This document shows positions 1 to 10,498 of a stretch of 64,000 bases of DNA, in pieces. The position numbers were made by a program, and so were the translations under genes. The notes under the pieces were generated by a model. That model was not told where the DNA came from. It ran no database searches and was given only the letters and a program-made list of their open reading frames with translations. The stretch's first letter is position 1; the number at the start of each line of letters is the position of its first letter. Location: NCBI GenBank assembly GCA_964019335.1, contig OZ025692.1, forward strand, positions 69,501-133,500, written 5' to 3'. The DNA is from Diplonema japonicum. Lineage: Eukaryota; Euglenozoa; Diplonemea; Diplonemida; Diplonemidae.

Positions 1-275
1 TCAGGGGGACCTCTATTATTCTCTAGATAGTCACTCAACCGTTCCACAAGATCCTCGGGACGTGTGTCTTGTAGATTGCACTGTGTTCGTGATGAAGGTT
101 AGTTGTTTTTTTTATTTTTCTTTTCTTTCTTTTCTTCTTTTATCTTCCATACCGCAGCACATTTCTTGCTGACGGAGTCCAGCCACTCTTTGTCAGCCTC
201 GAGCCTCCCGCCTTCCCAGAGCAATGTTTCGAACAGTTCCTCCAATGCTTCGTAGTTCACCTCCTGGTAAGTCAT
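1..275 (-). CDS. Hypothetical small protein, 3' end outside the window, two exons seen
   Basis: Exon 1 runs 275 to 153, starts MTYQEVNYEALEELF and ends ...SKKCAA. A GTATGG donor follows at 152. Reading on would only give a lysine-rich tail, whereas a CTAAC followed by ACACAG acceptor at 83-81 restores the same frame and continues CNLQDTRPEDLVERLSDYLE to the window edge. The intron is 72 nt (81-152) and phase 0. The visible 67 residues are acidic and helical. I do not recognise the family; the EDLVERLSDYLENN stretch is only vaguely like short docking helices. It follows the MIB/HERC2-ubiquitin-like gene by about 250 nt on the same strand, which fits the polycistronic layout. The start is the first ATG after a short pyrimidine-rich stretch, and upstream exons cannot be excluded. 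Confidence 0.6.
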
Positions 276-527
276 CGCAAGGGCGGGGGAATGGGTCAGG
301 ATACCCCCTTTCAATGTTTCTAGTTTAGCCGAATTTTTGTAGTGTTTAGGTTGTTTTTTTTCTTTTTCTGTTGTGAGTGCTGTCACTAGAAAGATCGGGG
401 GGCAATACAAAACAATACAATAAAAAGGGAGATAATAAGAGAGCCTCGGCACGCGAAGTGCTCGCATATGCACTTTATTTAACAAAGGAAGATCAACCTG
501 CAATGCGAACATCGCACGGCGCAATTC

Positions 528-2018
528 TCACCTTCGTGTGGGCGAGACACCCCTGGACTGCCAGGGGTAGGGGTGGGGGGAGGGGGACATGGAGAGGGAC
601 GGTGCGACATAGCTCCGTGCAGGGAGGGTAGGGGACTCTGTAAGGAGGAAGGTTCTCTGTACCGAGGGCGGTATGGACTGGTACCTGGCGCTGTCCTTTA
701 GCCTCAGATTCAGGGTCACCCCTGGTTTGATGCCCACCTCGGTCCCAATGCTGTAGTCCTGCAGCTCAATGCCATCCTTTTCTAGAAGCTGGTTGTCTGT
801 GGGTATGTTTGTGTATGCTTCGAGGCTCCTCTTGATAGCAAGCATTGGCATAGCGTTCGTGTCACCTTTCAGCGTCAGCTTCAGCAGCCTGGTGCTCTGC
901 CTGTCTAAGGTGCACATCACATTGATCTTTGTCACCAATGCAGTCGTCGCTCCAGCACCCTCTGAACCCGAACGCTGAACAGCCGGTTGTGTGCCGGGAG
1001 CAGGTGCCGACTGCACATAAGTGCCAGCAGGCGGCTCCTGCAGCTTGGATGAGAACACAGGCATCGATGGTGCCACTGGCTCTGAAGCAGGACTTGACAG
1101 ATGCGGCACTGCAAACCTCGAAGGATCGTGATACGCAGGCGAAGGGAGGTCAGAGGGCGGCGTGATGGTAGGCACGGAGGGGCGGCTCCCCGGAGTGTAG
1201 GCAGGCCCCCTCCGCTCCTTCAGAGCATCCTCCAGCCACGGCAGCTCGACACCGTTGCTCAGCACCTCCTGTGCATGCTCGCTGCTGATCCTGTCTAGCT
1301 TGAACATGATGCCTTCCTCTTCCCCGCTGCTGTCCACCTTTGCCTCGTTTGCGATGTCAACACTCACAAGTGCCAGTGGGTGGTTGAAGCACCTCGAGAT
1401 GTCTTGCCGTACCTTCTCAACGACCTCGTCTTTCCCAAGGGAGGCAGCGAGCTTCTTGATACCTGGCACAGCACTGAAGCCTCTGAAGGTGGTGTTGGCT
1501 GCGTCGGTCGTGTCGGGCTGGGCAGCAGCGTCTTTCAGGACGAGCATCACGTCACGTGCGCCGTGCAGGCCGTAGCGGTAGTGGTTCTTGCCGCCCTTGG
1601 CCCACCGCACTGTGACCTCGCCTTTCGCTGGGTTGTCGGCGATGACGGTGCCTGTGCTGCCTGGGCCGCCGTCCTGATCCCTCCATGTCCAGTGGGCGGG
1701 GTTGCGCTGCACAACGGAGCCTATCGGGAGGCGGGGCAGCTCTACGACAGAGGCATCAGGCCGTTGCGCTGCAGCTGGCAGTGCGGGCACAGGGTCCCTG
1801 CTCTTCCCCTCGAACGTCGGCGGCCTGTTCTCCGTGGCAACGCGTTTTCGCGACATTTTCGGTGCTGGCTTCACTCTCAACGACCCTACCTTGGGGGAGG
1901 CCTTGGGGGAAGCTTTGGGGGACGATCCATGTGCTGCCTTCGGAGAGGCTTTTGGAGAGGAGGACTTCTTCCTCTTGCTCTTCTTCTGCCTGCCAGCGGT
2001 GTTGTTTTCCTCGTTCAT
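528..2018 (-). CDS. MIB/HERC2 domain plus ubiquitin-like domain protein
   Basis: The protein has 496 residues and a single exon. Residues 1-60 are basic and Ser/Pro/Lys-rich with repeated SPKASPK units, possibly a nuclear or tubulin-binding tail. Residues about 97-161 match the MIB/HERC2 domain: VVQRNPAHWTWRDQDGG, then GTVI, a V.VRW strand and NHYRYGLHGARDVMLV. In other proteins this domain binds substrates or ubiquitin-pathway partners. A proline-rich linker follows. Residues about 364-443 look like a ubiquitin-like beta-grasp domain (KINVMCTLD, a central helix, then NQLLEKDGIELQDYSIG and GVTLNLRLK). No RING or HECT domain is visible, so it is more likely a ubiquitin-pathway adaptor than a complete ligase. 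Domain calls are by eye; the ubiquitin-like call is the weaker of the two. Confidence 0.8.
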   Translation of the reverse strand: MNEENNTAGRQKKSKRKKSSSPKASPKAAHGSSPKASPKASPKVGSLRVKPAPKMSRKRVATENRPPTFEGKSRDPVPALPAAAQRPDASVVELPRLPIGSVVQRNPAHWTWRDQDGGPGSTGTVIADNPAKGEVTVRWAKGGKNHYRYGLHGARDVMLVLKDAAAQPDTTDAANTTFRGFSAVPGIKKLAASLGKDEVVEKVRQDISRCFNHPLALVSVDIANEAKVDSSGEEEGIMFKLDRISSEHAQEVLSNGVELPWLEDALKERRGPAYTPGSRPSVPTITPPSDLPSPAYHDPSRFAVPHLSSPASEPVAPSMPVFSSKLQEPPAGTYVQSAPAPGTQPAVQRSGSEGAGATTALVTKINVMCTLDRQSTRLLKLTLKGDTNAMPMLAIKRSLEAYTNIPTDNQLLEKDGIELQDYSIGTEVGIKPGVTLNLRLKDSARYQSIPPSVQRTFLLTESPTLPARSYVAPSLSMSPSPHPYPWQSRGVSPTRR

Positions 2019-3236
2019 TTTCCCTCCTGAAAGGTTATTTAAGATATGAGAACGAGGGGGGGGGGGAGAAAAGAAAAAACAAATAGGGTATTAAAAGAAT
2101 AACCTGAGAAGCACAGGTGTGTAGAGGGTAAATGATTTTTTTCTTTCTTCTTTTTCTTTCTCTTTGTTATTTCTGTCCGTTCTTTTTTCAAAATGCATAT
2201 AAAATATAAAAGAGAGAAAAAAAAGAAAATGTTTAAAAAAAAAAATGAAAGGCGACTGCAATCATTCCAGTCCCCCCCTAGCTTCCTGGGGAGGGGCGGA
2301 TTGATGCAAGCAATTAGTAAAAGAACTGTTAAGAAAAGGAAAAAGAAGAAAAGAGGGAGGAAGAATGAAAGGAAGAAAGGGAGGAATACAATAATGCGTG
2401 TTAGGGGTGTAGAAGTGACTTAAAAATAAAAAAGGGGGGGGGGGATCACTCTTACAACTACCAAAGGGGAGTGTAAGAATATTCCCTGTCATTAGTCACC
2501 ACCGGCTTACGGTCAGATTCTGTCAGGTAATGCATGTGTCGATAGGTGAAATAACTGCTCTAAAGGCTGAAGAGTGAATGCGTCCCCCAGCGAATTCCGG
2601 TCTCTCTTTTTCTAAAGAATAAAGGGGAAAGAAAAAAAAAGGGAAAAGAAGAAGATCTCAGAATAGCAAAAAACAAAGCGTACGAAGCTACTTAAGCAAC
2701 AGCACTGCGAAGCAGCTCAGGGTACAAGTGCGTGTTTTTCTCTTTCTTCTTTTTTTTTTCTTCTCCTCTTTTTCTTTTTTTTCTTCTTTTCCTTTCTCCT
2801 CTTCTCTGCTCTCCTGCTGATTTTTATGCATTTTCTTTTTGAAAAGGAAAGAAAAAACAAAAAAAAATATATAAAAATTAGAGGTCTTTAGGATAGCGTT
2901 TTCGCGCTCTCCCAGCTAGTCCTGCGGTTTTTTTTTTCTTTTTTTTTTTCTATATTCTGTTATGAAGGGGAAAACAAAAAAAAGGGGGGGATAGGGGAAG
3001 ATAACGAAAAGAGAAAGATACGATTGGGGGGGTTTTTTTTTCTTATTCATCTTTCTTCCCCCCCTCATAGAGGGAGGGCAATCTGGCGGGGAAAAAAAAA
3101 AAAAAAAAAAAAATTGTATAAAAATAAAGGAGGCCTCAGCTGCCTGTTCGTTACCTTGCAATACGTTATTACTCTTTCAACATCACCACTAAATGGCACC
3201 TCCACACCTGGCCTCAAAAAAAAAAGTTAATATATA

Positions 3237-3274
<38 letters not shown>

Positions 3275-3277
<3 letters not shown>

Positions 3278-3322
3278 CATTTAAGGGTACCTGCGGTATG
3301 TGACAGGACGCCTGAGAAAGAA
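3275..3322 (+). repeat. Short dispersed repeat, copy 1
   Basis: The stretch following an A run, roughly gacatttaagggtacctgcg and on through tatgtgacaggacgcctga, recurs almost exactly in reverse orientation at 23818-23865. Similarity stops at A-rich sequence on one side and within about 5 nt on the other. It may be the end of a larger degraded element or a conserved processing signal. Confidence 0.6.
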
Positions 3323-3413
3323 AAAAAAGCAGGCTCCAGGACAGGCACCACTCTTGACAGAAAAATGAGGGTACAAGTGAGGGGAAAAGAGGAAACTTTG
3401 TAAAGACGTGTTC

Positions 3414-3471
<58 letters not shown>

Positions 3472-4400
3472 AAAAGGTCTTGTCAACCAGTTCTTGCGTG
3501 GCACTGATTGCTCTTGTGGAACACAAGGCACTTGCCAGTACTGCACGCACAAGGGCAAAGGGGTGTTACGGAAGGGAGAGGCAATAGTGGGGGGGGGTAA
3601 AATCTTTTTTAAAATCTATTTCTTAGCGTTAGGTAGGTAGGAGCCACTGGCACCCCACACCACCAAGAAAAAAAAACCCCAAGAGAAAACGGTGCCGATT
3701 TTCATAAAAATAAAGTAGTTGGATTCCTTGATTAGCAGGTTAAAAAAAAAAAGTGTTTTTTTTTTTTTTTTCTTATACTGTAAAACGAAAAATTGATCGT
3801 TGATTTGAATGGGAGAAAAAAAAAAAAAAAAAAAAAAAGAGACATTAAAAGAAAATACGGACCTCCCCCAAGCCGCAGGGTAGCGTGAAGTGGAAAATCA
3901 TCAGAAGCAAACCTGCAGGGAGCCAGTAAAACTGAATCGCCGAAAATCCCTCTGAGAAGTTCTTTTTCTTTCTTTTTTGGTACGTTTCTTTTCACCCCCC
4001 CCACAATTTTTCGTTTTACAGTAATACTTTTTTTTAAATGAAAAACTTATTCTTTTTCTAATTTTATAAAAAAAAAAAAAAAAAAAAAATGTATGGGCAC
4101 GTACCTTTCCAAAGTCTTAAACCGTCTTGGCGAGGCAGAAAATCCCGTTTCGGGGGGTCGTCTCTTAGCAACCAAGTCTTACCAAAGGTTGAAAGAAGAC
4201 CCTCTTTTTTTTTTTTCTCTTTTTTTTTTTTTTGGTGTAGAATGAAAATAAAAATAATTGGGACAACTTTCTTTTTTTTTTTTGACGATTTAAGACTATT
4301 TGGAAAAACCCCGCGGCCATGTAAGAAGAGGAAGAAAAAAAAAAAAAAAAAAAAAAAAGAGGATAGGCGTGCTGTGCGACTGCGTGAAGAAAGAAAAAAA

Positions 4401-4490
4401 AAATTCTTTATGGCTATATGTCTTTGTTGTCTGCGAAAGTTCGGCGCAGTTTTTTTTTTTGCTCGGCATAAGTTGCATATAGTTGAAATT
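4401..4490 (+). repeat. Dispersed repeat, short copy
   Basis: This copy shares attctttatggctatatgtc, ctgcgaaagtt and ttgctcggcataagttgcat with the longer copy at 24660-24885. It lacks about 130 nt of the interior, so it looks like an internally deleted copy. No coding potential is visible. The class is unknown; it could be a SINE or MITE-like unit. Confidence 0.6.
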
Positions 4491-5577
4491 ATAGTGATTT
4501 TCTTTTTTTTTGTTTTTGTTTTTGCGTGCAATTTCTCGTGTGTCCTTTACACAAAGTGGAACTAGCGGTGTTCGTGTTGATGGGTAGAGAAATCCGATGA
4601 CGTTTACAACGGCAACGAGTTTGTAAACACGTCACGCCAATGCTCCTTTTTGTGTAGACAAAGACTCCTTTTCTTACAACGGAAAAAAAAAAATGTCAAA
4701 TAGTGTTAGTTCTCTATAGCCTAGATTTATCTTTATCATTTTCTTTTTTATAAAAATCCCCCCCTTCTTTATTCTTTTTATTTTTTATTTTTCAAACAGA
4801 AAGCGGGTTGCTGTGGTTTGTTTTTCCTCGGACCCCCCCAACTCTTCTTTCATGTGCGAACACATGGACTTTTTGGAAAAAGATTTTTTCAGTGAACTTG
4901 GACATTTTTTCTTTTTAATTTTTCCCTACTGTGTAGCCCCACCCACCCCTGCCAAGGGAATCCACTTGAAACAAGGCTGGGTCACTTCTCACGGATCCGG
5001 AAGTGTTAGAAATTTGATAAATTAGGGTATTTCGGTATGCGGGTGGGTGCTCACCGTTTTAGAAATATATTAAAGGAACGTCTTTGTGAGACGCCCCGTA
5101 GAAAGGATTGCACCCTTTTCTTTTTTTTTTCCCCCTCTTTTCTTTCCTTCTTTCTTTTTTTTTCCCAAAGAAATAATTCTATCAACAGAAGAAAAAAAAA
5201 ATAAATAAATAAAATAAATAAATAAATAAATAAATAAAAAGAAAGAAATAAATATTAGCTGAAAAATAAAAAAAAACAAAAAACGGATCGAAAACGTAAA
5301 AAAAAAGAGTTGGTACTAGCATTGCGTGCGCATGATACAAATCCTGGAATAAGTACTGCATGCCACCACTACTCTTTTTTTTTTCTTGTTCTTCTTACAA
5401 GAAGACCGAGCAGAGCTTGTTGATCTTGCAAAAAAGAAAAAAAAAAAAAAAAAAAGGAATGCGCTGGGTAGAGTTGCTTTATGGCGTCCCTTTTTTGTAG
5501 ACAAAAATCAAAAAAAAAGAGGGGTGACGATATCACAGACCAGTCTTTTTCTCCCCATGCAAAAAAAATAACTATTT

Positions 5578-5724
5578 ATTAAATAAAAATCAGATTACCT
5601 GATTTTTACGAGGAATCTTTTTTTTCATGAGTAGTTGAATTTCACGAGCGAAGCGAGTGAAATTCAAAAAAAAACGAGTGAAAAAAAGAATTCTGAGTAA
5701 AAATCTGGCTGATTTTTATTTAAT
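5578..5724. mobile_element. 147-bp foldback (MITE-like) element
   Basis: The ends are perfect 16-nt inverted repeats, attaaataaaaatcag at 5578-5593 and ctgatttttatttaat at 5709-5724. The middle has a strong hairpin at about 5637-5666 (gaatttcac ... gtgaaattc). There is no open frame. Size and structure fit a non-autonomous foldback element. It directly abuts the next inverted-repeat element, so nested or tandem insertion is possible. Confidence 0.55.
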
Positions 5725-5732
5725 ATGATTTT

Positions 5733-6564
5733 ATTTAATTTTTGTAAAGTTAAATGAGGAAATTTCGGACACTGTGAACCCTTTATGTTCACTTCTGCGA
5801 AATGTTCACACTGATGTCAAAACTAAGCCTGATTGCCTGAGAAGAGGATGTCAAATTGACAGAATTCTGTAGGTTTTGTGTAATTTGTGTCGGCACTTGA
5901 TCATCGCTCTTCAGAAACTGCTGGTTTTGTGCGGGGGCTTGATCAGGTCTGACTTCCAGCCAAAACAGCAGGTTCCTTCATCAACAAGGTATTGTGCAAA
6001 AGAACGCCTGTATACATGGCCAGTGTAATTTTCGGCATTTGTCAGCCTCAGGTGATGCTTGGTGGCCCGGAAACGTGGTAAAGCGTGTTTATGCCCCTTT
6101 TGCCTCGGATGCCTGACTGTGGTTTGGGTTGGTTGGGTTACGTCTCATATATTGCGAGGCGATTAATGTATGTGTCGAGCGACGTTTGTAAAAGCGCAAC
6201 ATGCCGTATTCTCAGTGGTTATGTCTCCCCGAACTTTTTTCGATAAAATCGGGGTCAAAAAAACGGTCTCTCGGGGCTCGAACCCTCGACCCCTGAAACA
6301 GTGGCCGAGGGCCCTGACCACTGACCTACGGCGGTGTCAGCGGCCACCAGACGCAAAAAATGAAGACGAATGCCGAAAAAGCCCGAAAATTGCTCAGAGT
6401 AAAAATCAGATTTTACTTTATTTTTACGGCACTTTTTTTAAGCCAAATTCGGCCTATTACCTGATTTTTATTCTTCACTTTATTTTTTACTCGTGAACGG
6501 TAAAGTGGTTTCTGATTTTTATGGCTCTTTAGGAATTTCCTCATGTAACTTTACAGAATTAAAT
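5733..6564. mobile_element. 832-bp terminal-inverted-repeat element
   Basis: The left end (5733-5766) and right end (6532-6564) are imperfect inverted repeats of about 33 nt sharing tgtaaagtta and atgaggaaatt with only a few mismatches. The interior contains no long protein frame but has a tRNA-like Pol III promoter on the minus strand and several copies of ctgatttttat. I read it as a non-autonomous DNA transposon or composite element. A clear target-site duplication could not be separated from the flanking A/T. Confidence 0.55.
6257..6335 (-). ncRNA. tRNA-like Pol III unit (A box, B box, T-run)
   Basis: On the minus strand the A-box match TAGGTCAGTGG (6328-6318) is followed about 33 nt later by the B-box match GGTTCGAGCC (6284-6275) and then a run of T (6263-6257) that would end Pol III transcription. 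The T arm pairs at four of five positions if the loop is shifted by one, but I could not make a proper acceptor stem or anticodon stem. This is better read as a tRNA-derived SINE head or tRNA pseudogene than as a working tRNA. Confidence 0.4.
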
Positions 6565-7634
6565 AAAAAAAAAAAAAAAAAAATTGCTCATGGAAAACAA
6601 AGACCATTATTTCACCGTGAAGCTAAGCCCCTTCGAGAAAGATATTAAAATAAAAAGAAGAGAGGACGGGAATAAGAGCCCTGTCCTAGTGATAAATATG
6701 ATACTCTCAAAAAGACCTTTAAATAAAAGCCCCTTATCGTTGAAACAAATGTATCAAAAAAAAATATAATAATTCTTTCTTTTTTCTTCTTGCCACACGG
6801 GCCCAGCTTTGGGCTACCGTGGACGAATATGGCATTTTTTTTTTTCTTTTTTTTTTTTAATTTCTTCTTTCAAAAAAAAAAAAAAATAGGGGTCTGTGAA
6901 ATAAAGCCTTTCTGAGAGTGCTCAAGAAAGCATACCACCATAGTAGGTACTAGCCCAGGAAAATAAATCCGTTATTATTTTTCTTTTTCTTTTTTTCTTC
7001 TTTCTTTTAATATTGGTACACTACAACGGTAAGTTATGTGTGTTTACTTAAAGGACCTTAAAAACAGAAAGAAAACAATGAGAAAAAAAAGGGGGAAGCC
7101 AATAATAATGTGAACCTCTTCTCAAGCGGGCCACACGGCCTTTATTGTGTCAATTAAGGGAATTCTTTTTTAAACGAAATATCCAAAACGTGCACATTTG
7201 ACTGCTTCCCGCTTCTTGTGTACAATTGATTGCCTGAAGGAAAAAGAAAAAAGAAAAAAGAAAAAAGAAAAAAGAAAAAAGAAAAAAGAAAAAAGAAAAA
7301 AGAAAAAAGAAAAAAGAAAAAAGAAAAAAAACAGACAATATATCCACGTTTTCTCGCTCACTAAAGATTCATCAAAAAAATAAGTAAGTGGAACACAAAA
7401 AAAAAAAAAAAAAAAAAAAAGAGAGAGAGGGAGCTCAAACAAGGCAAAAAAAAAAAGAAAAGAAAGAAAATATAAGACTAAAACTAACCTGCAGATAAGA
7501 ATAAAAACAATATGGCAAAACTTTTGCCTTTTTTTTTCTTTTTTTTTTTTTTTTTTAATCTCCCTTTGGTCTCTCACTCTAGTAATGTAGAGAAAAGCAA
7601 AGGTATAGAAAGAAAAAAAGAAAGAAAAAGAGAA

Positions 7635-7668
<34 letters not shown>

Positions 7669-8398
7669 CTTGCAGCAAGTAAATCCAAAAAGAAATACAA
7701 GCTTACTGTTAGTTTTTAAACATAATGCATTTTAAACAATTTAAAAAAAAATAATAATAATGATCATAAATAAATAAATAAATAAAAAACAAACAAACAG
7801 TGTTGCTCAAGAGAGAACTGTTCGTAACAGACTTTTCTTTTTTTTTTTTTTTTTTTTTGATTGTGTTAGTTTGATAGATAATCGTGATTTTCTCTTCTTA
7901 GGAGAATGCGGGGAGGGGAGGGTCTCAGCTAATGAATCGGGGAAAAAAAATATGGAAAAGCAAAAAACTTGTCACGATTTCATGCAGAAGCGATATCGCC
8001 TCTATATCGCACAAGCTAAGAACCATGAAGGGCACAGTGCAGATCACTAAGAAACCAAGTCACAAAACTGTTTCACACCTCTGTACCTCTCCTACCATTT
8101 TTAGAAAAATTTGTCGAAATTAGATTCTTTTTTTTAAAAAAAAAAAAGAAAAAAAAAAGTTTTGTTATATTTCTTTTTTTTTTTTTTTTTTTTTTTTTTG
8201 CAGACAACGGAAACAAAAATAAAAATATAAAAAAAAAAAGAAAAGAAAATGAGGGCGAACGTGTGTTCTACCTTTTTCTTCTTTTTTTTTCTTCTTCTTC
8301 TTTTAACCCCTCGCTCTGCCAAACCTGCTTTTTTAGTTACGAATAAAAAGAAAAGAATAAAAAAAAAGGGGGGATAGGATCTAAGGATAGAATTTCTT
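6565..8398. other. Gene-free spacer with simple repeats
   Basis: This stretch holds A and T runs, a heptanucleotide microsatellite at about 7236-7330, and short mixed sequence. No frame has protein-like composition. A short frame near 7932-8123 on the plus strand has mixed residues but no recognisable motif and no supporting context. Confidence 0.6.
7236..7330. repeat. (GAAAAAA)n microsatellite
   Basis: About 13 head-to-tail copies of a 7-nt unit, G followed by six A, are nearly perfect. On the transcribed minus strand this is a pyrimidine-rich (TTTTTTC)n tract. Confidence 0.9.
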
Positions 8399-10181
8399 TT
8401 AACCCATAACACTCCAAGGCGCAAATATTTGTCGTTTTGAAAAATCGTTTTTTTCTCTAAGTACTTTTTCGTCCCCACGACCCCTGGATCTCCAAGAACG
8501 ACTATGGTGAGGAGTTATTTTCAACTGCAATTAATGCTGCGCTGCGTCACTTTACCTTGTTATCCACCCACCAAGTGGGTCCCAAATCCGAGTAGATAGG
8601 CTAAAAACGCAAAATAACGGGTGTGCATACTGTGCCCAAATTGTTCCCAAAAAACGCAAAGGTAAAGCCAAAACAGCTACGGACGAGGTCCAACCTTCAT
8701 GGGTAAGGGGGTTGGTACCCATAGAGACCATAAAATAGGCCAGTGGGGAGAAAAAAAGCTGTCCCGTGGTACGCAGAAACCTGACGACGCAAAATGGTTA
8801 TTCCTTCAGTTTTTTTATAAGAAGTTAACAGACGTCATCCAAGAAGAGACAAACAGGCAAAAGGACGCTGAGATTGATAAAATTTCGACCCAAGACTCCA
8901 CCGCTCACTCGGATTGAGCATTGCGATGGGTTTACGGCGTGCCCAGAATCAGCAGTCGTATTGGTCCACAGGACCCATGAAAATCCCCCTTTTCAGTAAC
9001 ACGATGCCCAGGAGACGCTACTGGGAAATCAAAAGTAGCCTCCACTTCACTCACACAGAAGAGTCAAACGGTGATGTGTTGTGAAGATACGGGGGTTTCT
9101 GGACAGAATTGGTGACAAGTGGGCAAAAGCAGCAGTGCCAGGAAAATATTTAAGCACTGGCGAGACACTCGTACCTTCACGGGGCAATTGGGGGGCTGCG
9201 GGTCTACTGTCCTTTCAAGCGTAAGAGATATGGCATAAAAATCTACTGCCTAAACTGCGCGAGCACGGGTTATCTTTTGCGTTTCACATCCACGCCACCA
9301 AAATCGAGGGGCACGCACTTGAAGATTTCAGTGTTGTGGAAAAAGCGGGGCTGGGGTTAACAGAGCCTTTGCCGGGAAATGACAACACGGTAGTTTGCGA
9401 TAGCTACTTTTCGACTGTGGGTCTGGCCGAAGCCCTGCTGTGAGGGGCTTGCATTTCGTTGGGTGTTGCGGACTCTTCTGGTGGGCCCTAGAAGTGACAA
9501 TAGTTAACTGCCATGCACTTCAAATAAAATATGGTTCAGGGATGCCAAAGAGATACACAACCCTGGCTGCTTTAAAGAGCGCTTTCGAGAGAGCCTAATT
9601 GATGGGTCCAACGTTGCAAAAACACCACTCCCGGCACCCAACTAGTGGTACACACACCCCCGATACCCCAGATTACACCAAACGTGACCGCTAGCCACTC
9701 AAAGGGCACCTCCAGGGTCTGCAGGTTGAAAGAATGCACAAAACGCACAATCTACAAATGATACACCTGAAACCAACACGTCTGTCCAAATAAGTGCTTT
9801 TTTCGTACCACTCTTCCATCACCCCAAAAAGGCCTCTTGACGTTTTCGAGGCCGATATTCCACCCGCAAATAGGCACTTCTCTCGGTCTGAGACATCTGA
9901 GGGATCCTGATGCTGCTTTTTTTGTCCCAGGATGCTCAATTTACACCTCCCCGTGCACAACCCATTTTGACATGGTCGTTTTTGAGCACCCTACGGCCAT
10001 TCAACTCTTCATCCCCTTTGTATTTTTATTAATTTTTGAACTTTTTTTTTAATTTTCCTGGTCCAAAAAACCCGTTTTACCTGCAAACGGGGGTTGAATG
10101 CTGCCATTTTTCTCCTCAGATTATGAAAAGGAGCAAAAAAGGGACCCCTATGTAGATAGGCCCCGGAGTGTTATGGGTTAA
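8399..10181 (+). mobile_element. piggyBac-type DNA transposon relic
   Basis: The element is flanked by TTAA on both sides (8399-8402 and 10178-10181), the hallmark target of piggyBac elements. Immediately inside are perfect 13-bp inverted repeats: CCCATAACACTCC at 8403-8415 and its complement at 10165-10177. The interior encodes broken pieces of a DDE_Tnp_1_7 (piggyBac) transposase on the plus strand. The element is about 1.78 kb, shorter than typical autonomous piggyBac elements (about 2.3-2.5 kb), so internal loss is likely. It sits opposite to the direction of every host gene here. Confidence 0.9.
8700..9960 (+). pseudogene. Degenerate piggyBac transposase
   Basis: Fragments in different plus frames match successive blocks of the family. 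Near 8800-8880 is LFLQFFYKKL followed by EETNRQKDAE (the family's ...eeTNrYA... block). Near 8925-8975 is MGLRRAQNQQSYWSTGP, the MGl..P....YWs block. Near 8977-9050 is PLFSNTMPRRRYWEIKSSLHF, the msr.RF..i...LHF block. Near 9388-9445 is NTVVCDSYFSTVGLAEALL, around the catalytic DN(F/Y)(F/Y)(S/T)S aspartate. Frames shift between blocks and stops intervene, so the gene cannot make an active transposase. The C-terminal zinc-binding part is not clearly recognisable. Confidence 0.85.
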
Positions 10182-10396
10182 AAAAAAAAAATAAAAGTGG
10201 GAAAGAAGGATCTCTCTTTTTTTTTTTTTTTTAGACACAGCTTTTTTTTCTCTTTTTTTTTTTTTTTTTCCCCTTGTTTGCACGCTATTATTTTTTTTTT
10301 TTTTTGTTTGTGCGCACGAGCGGGATTTTACCTAATAAAATAGCTCATTACGCTGCCATCAACTAGTTTTTAGTCTCGACAATAATATTGTTAAAA

Positions 10397-10436
<40 letters not shown>

Positions 10437-10498
10437 CTTCTTAAACTGAAGAGGGTTTTTTTTTTTTCTCTTTTTTCTTTTTTTTTTTTTTTTCCTCC
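10182..10498. other. Homopolymer-rich spacer
   Basis: Dominated by T runs and one A run of about 38 nt (10397-10434). It lies 3' of the cyclin gene at 10499-11131. No coding or RNA feature is visible. Confidence 0.6.

Larger units (their letters stand above)
2019..5577. other. Gene-free spacer rich in homopolymers
   Basis: No convincing coding frame is visible on either strand; the long frames here are translations of A/T runs. Contents include A runs of about 35 (3241-3275) and about 50 nt (3419-3469), many T runs, (AAAT)n near 5203-5240, and two short dispersed-repeat copies listed separately. The stretch 2440-2620 is less simple in composition and could hold a small RNA, but I recognise nothing specific in it. 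Confidence 0.6.

Noticed and set aside
4064-4565. Long overlapping frames on both strands of 155-158 residues
   Set aside because: They are translations of A/T runs (poly-Lys or poly-Phe) over a dispersed repeat, with no domain and no consistent composition.
7170-7700. 176-residue minus-strand frame rich in Phe/Leu/Ser
   Set aside because: It is produced by the (TTTTTTC)n microsatellite and T runs, not by a membrane protein.
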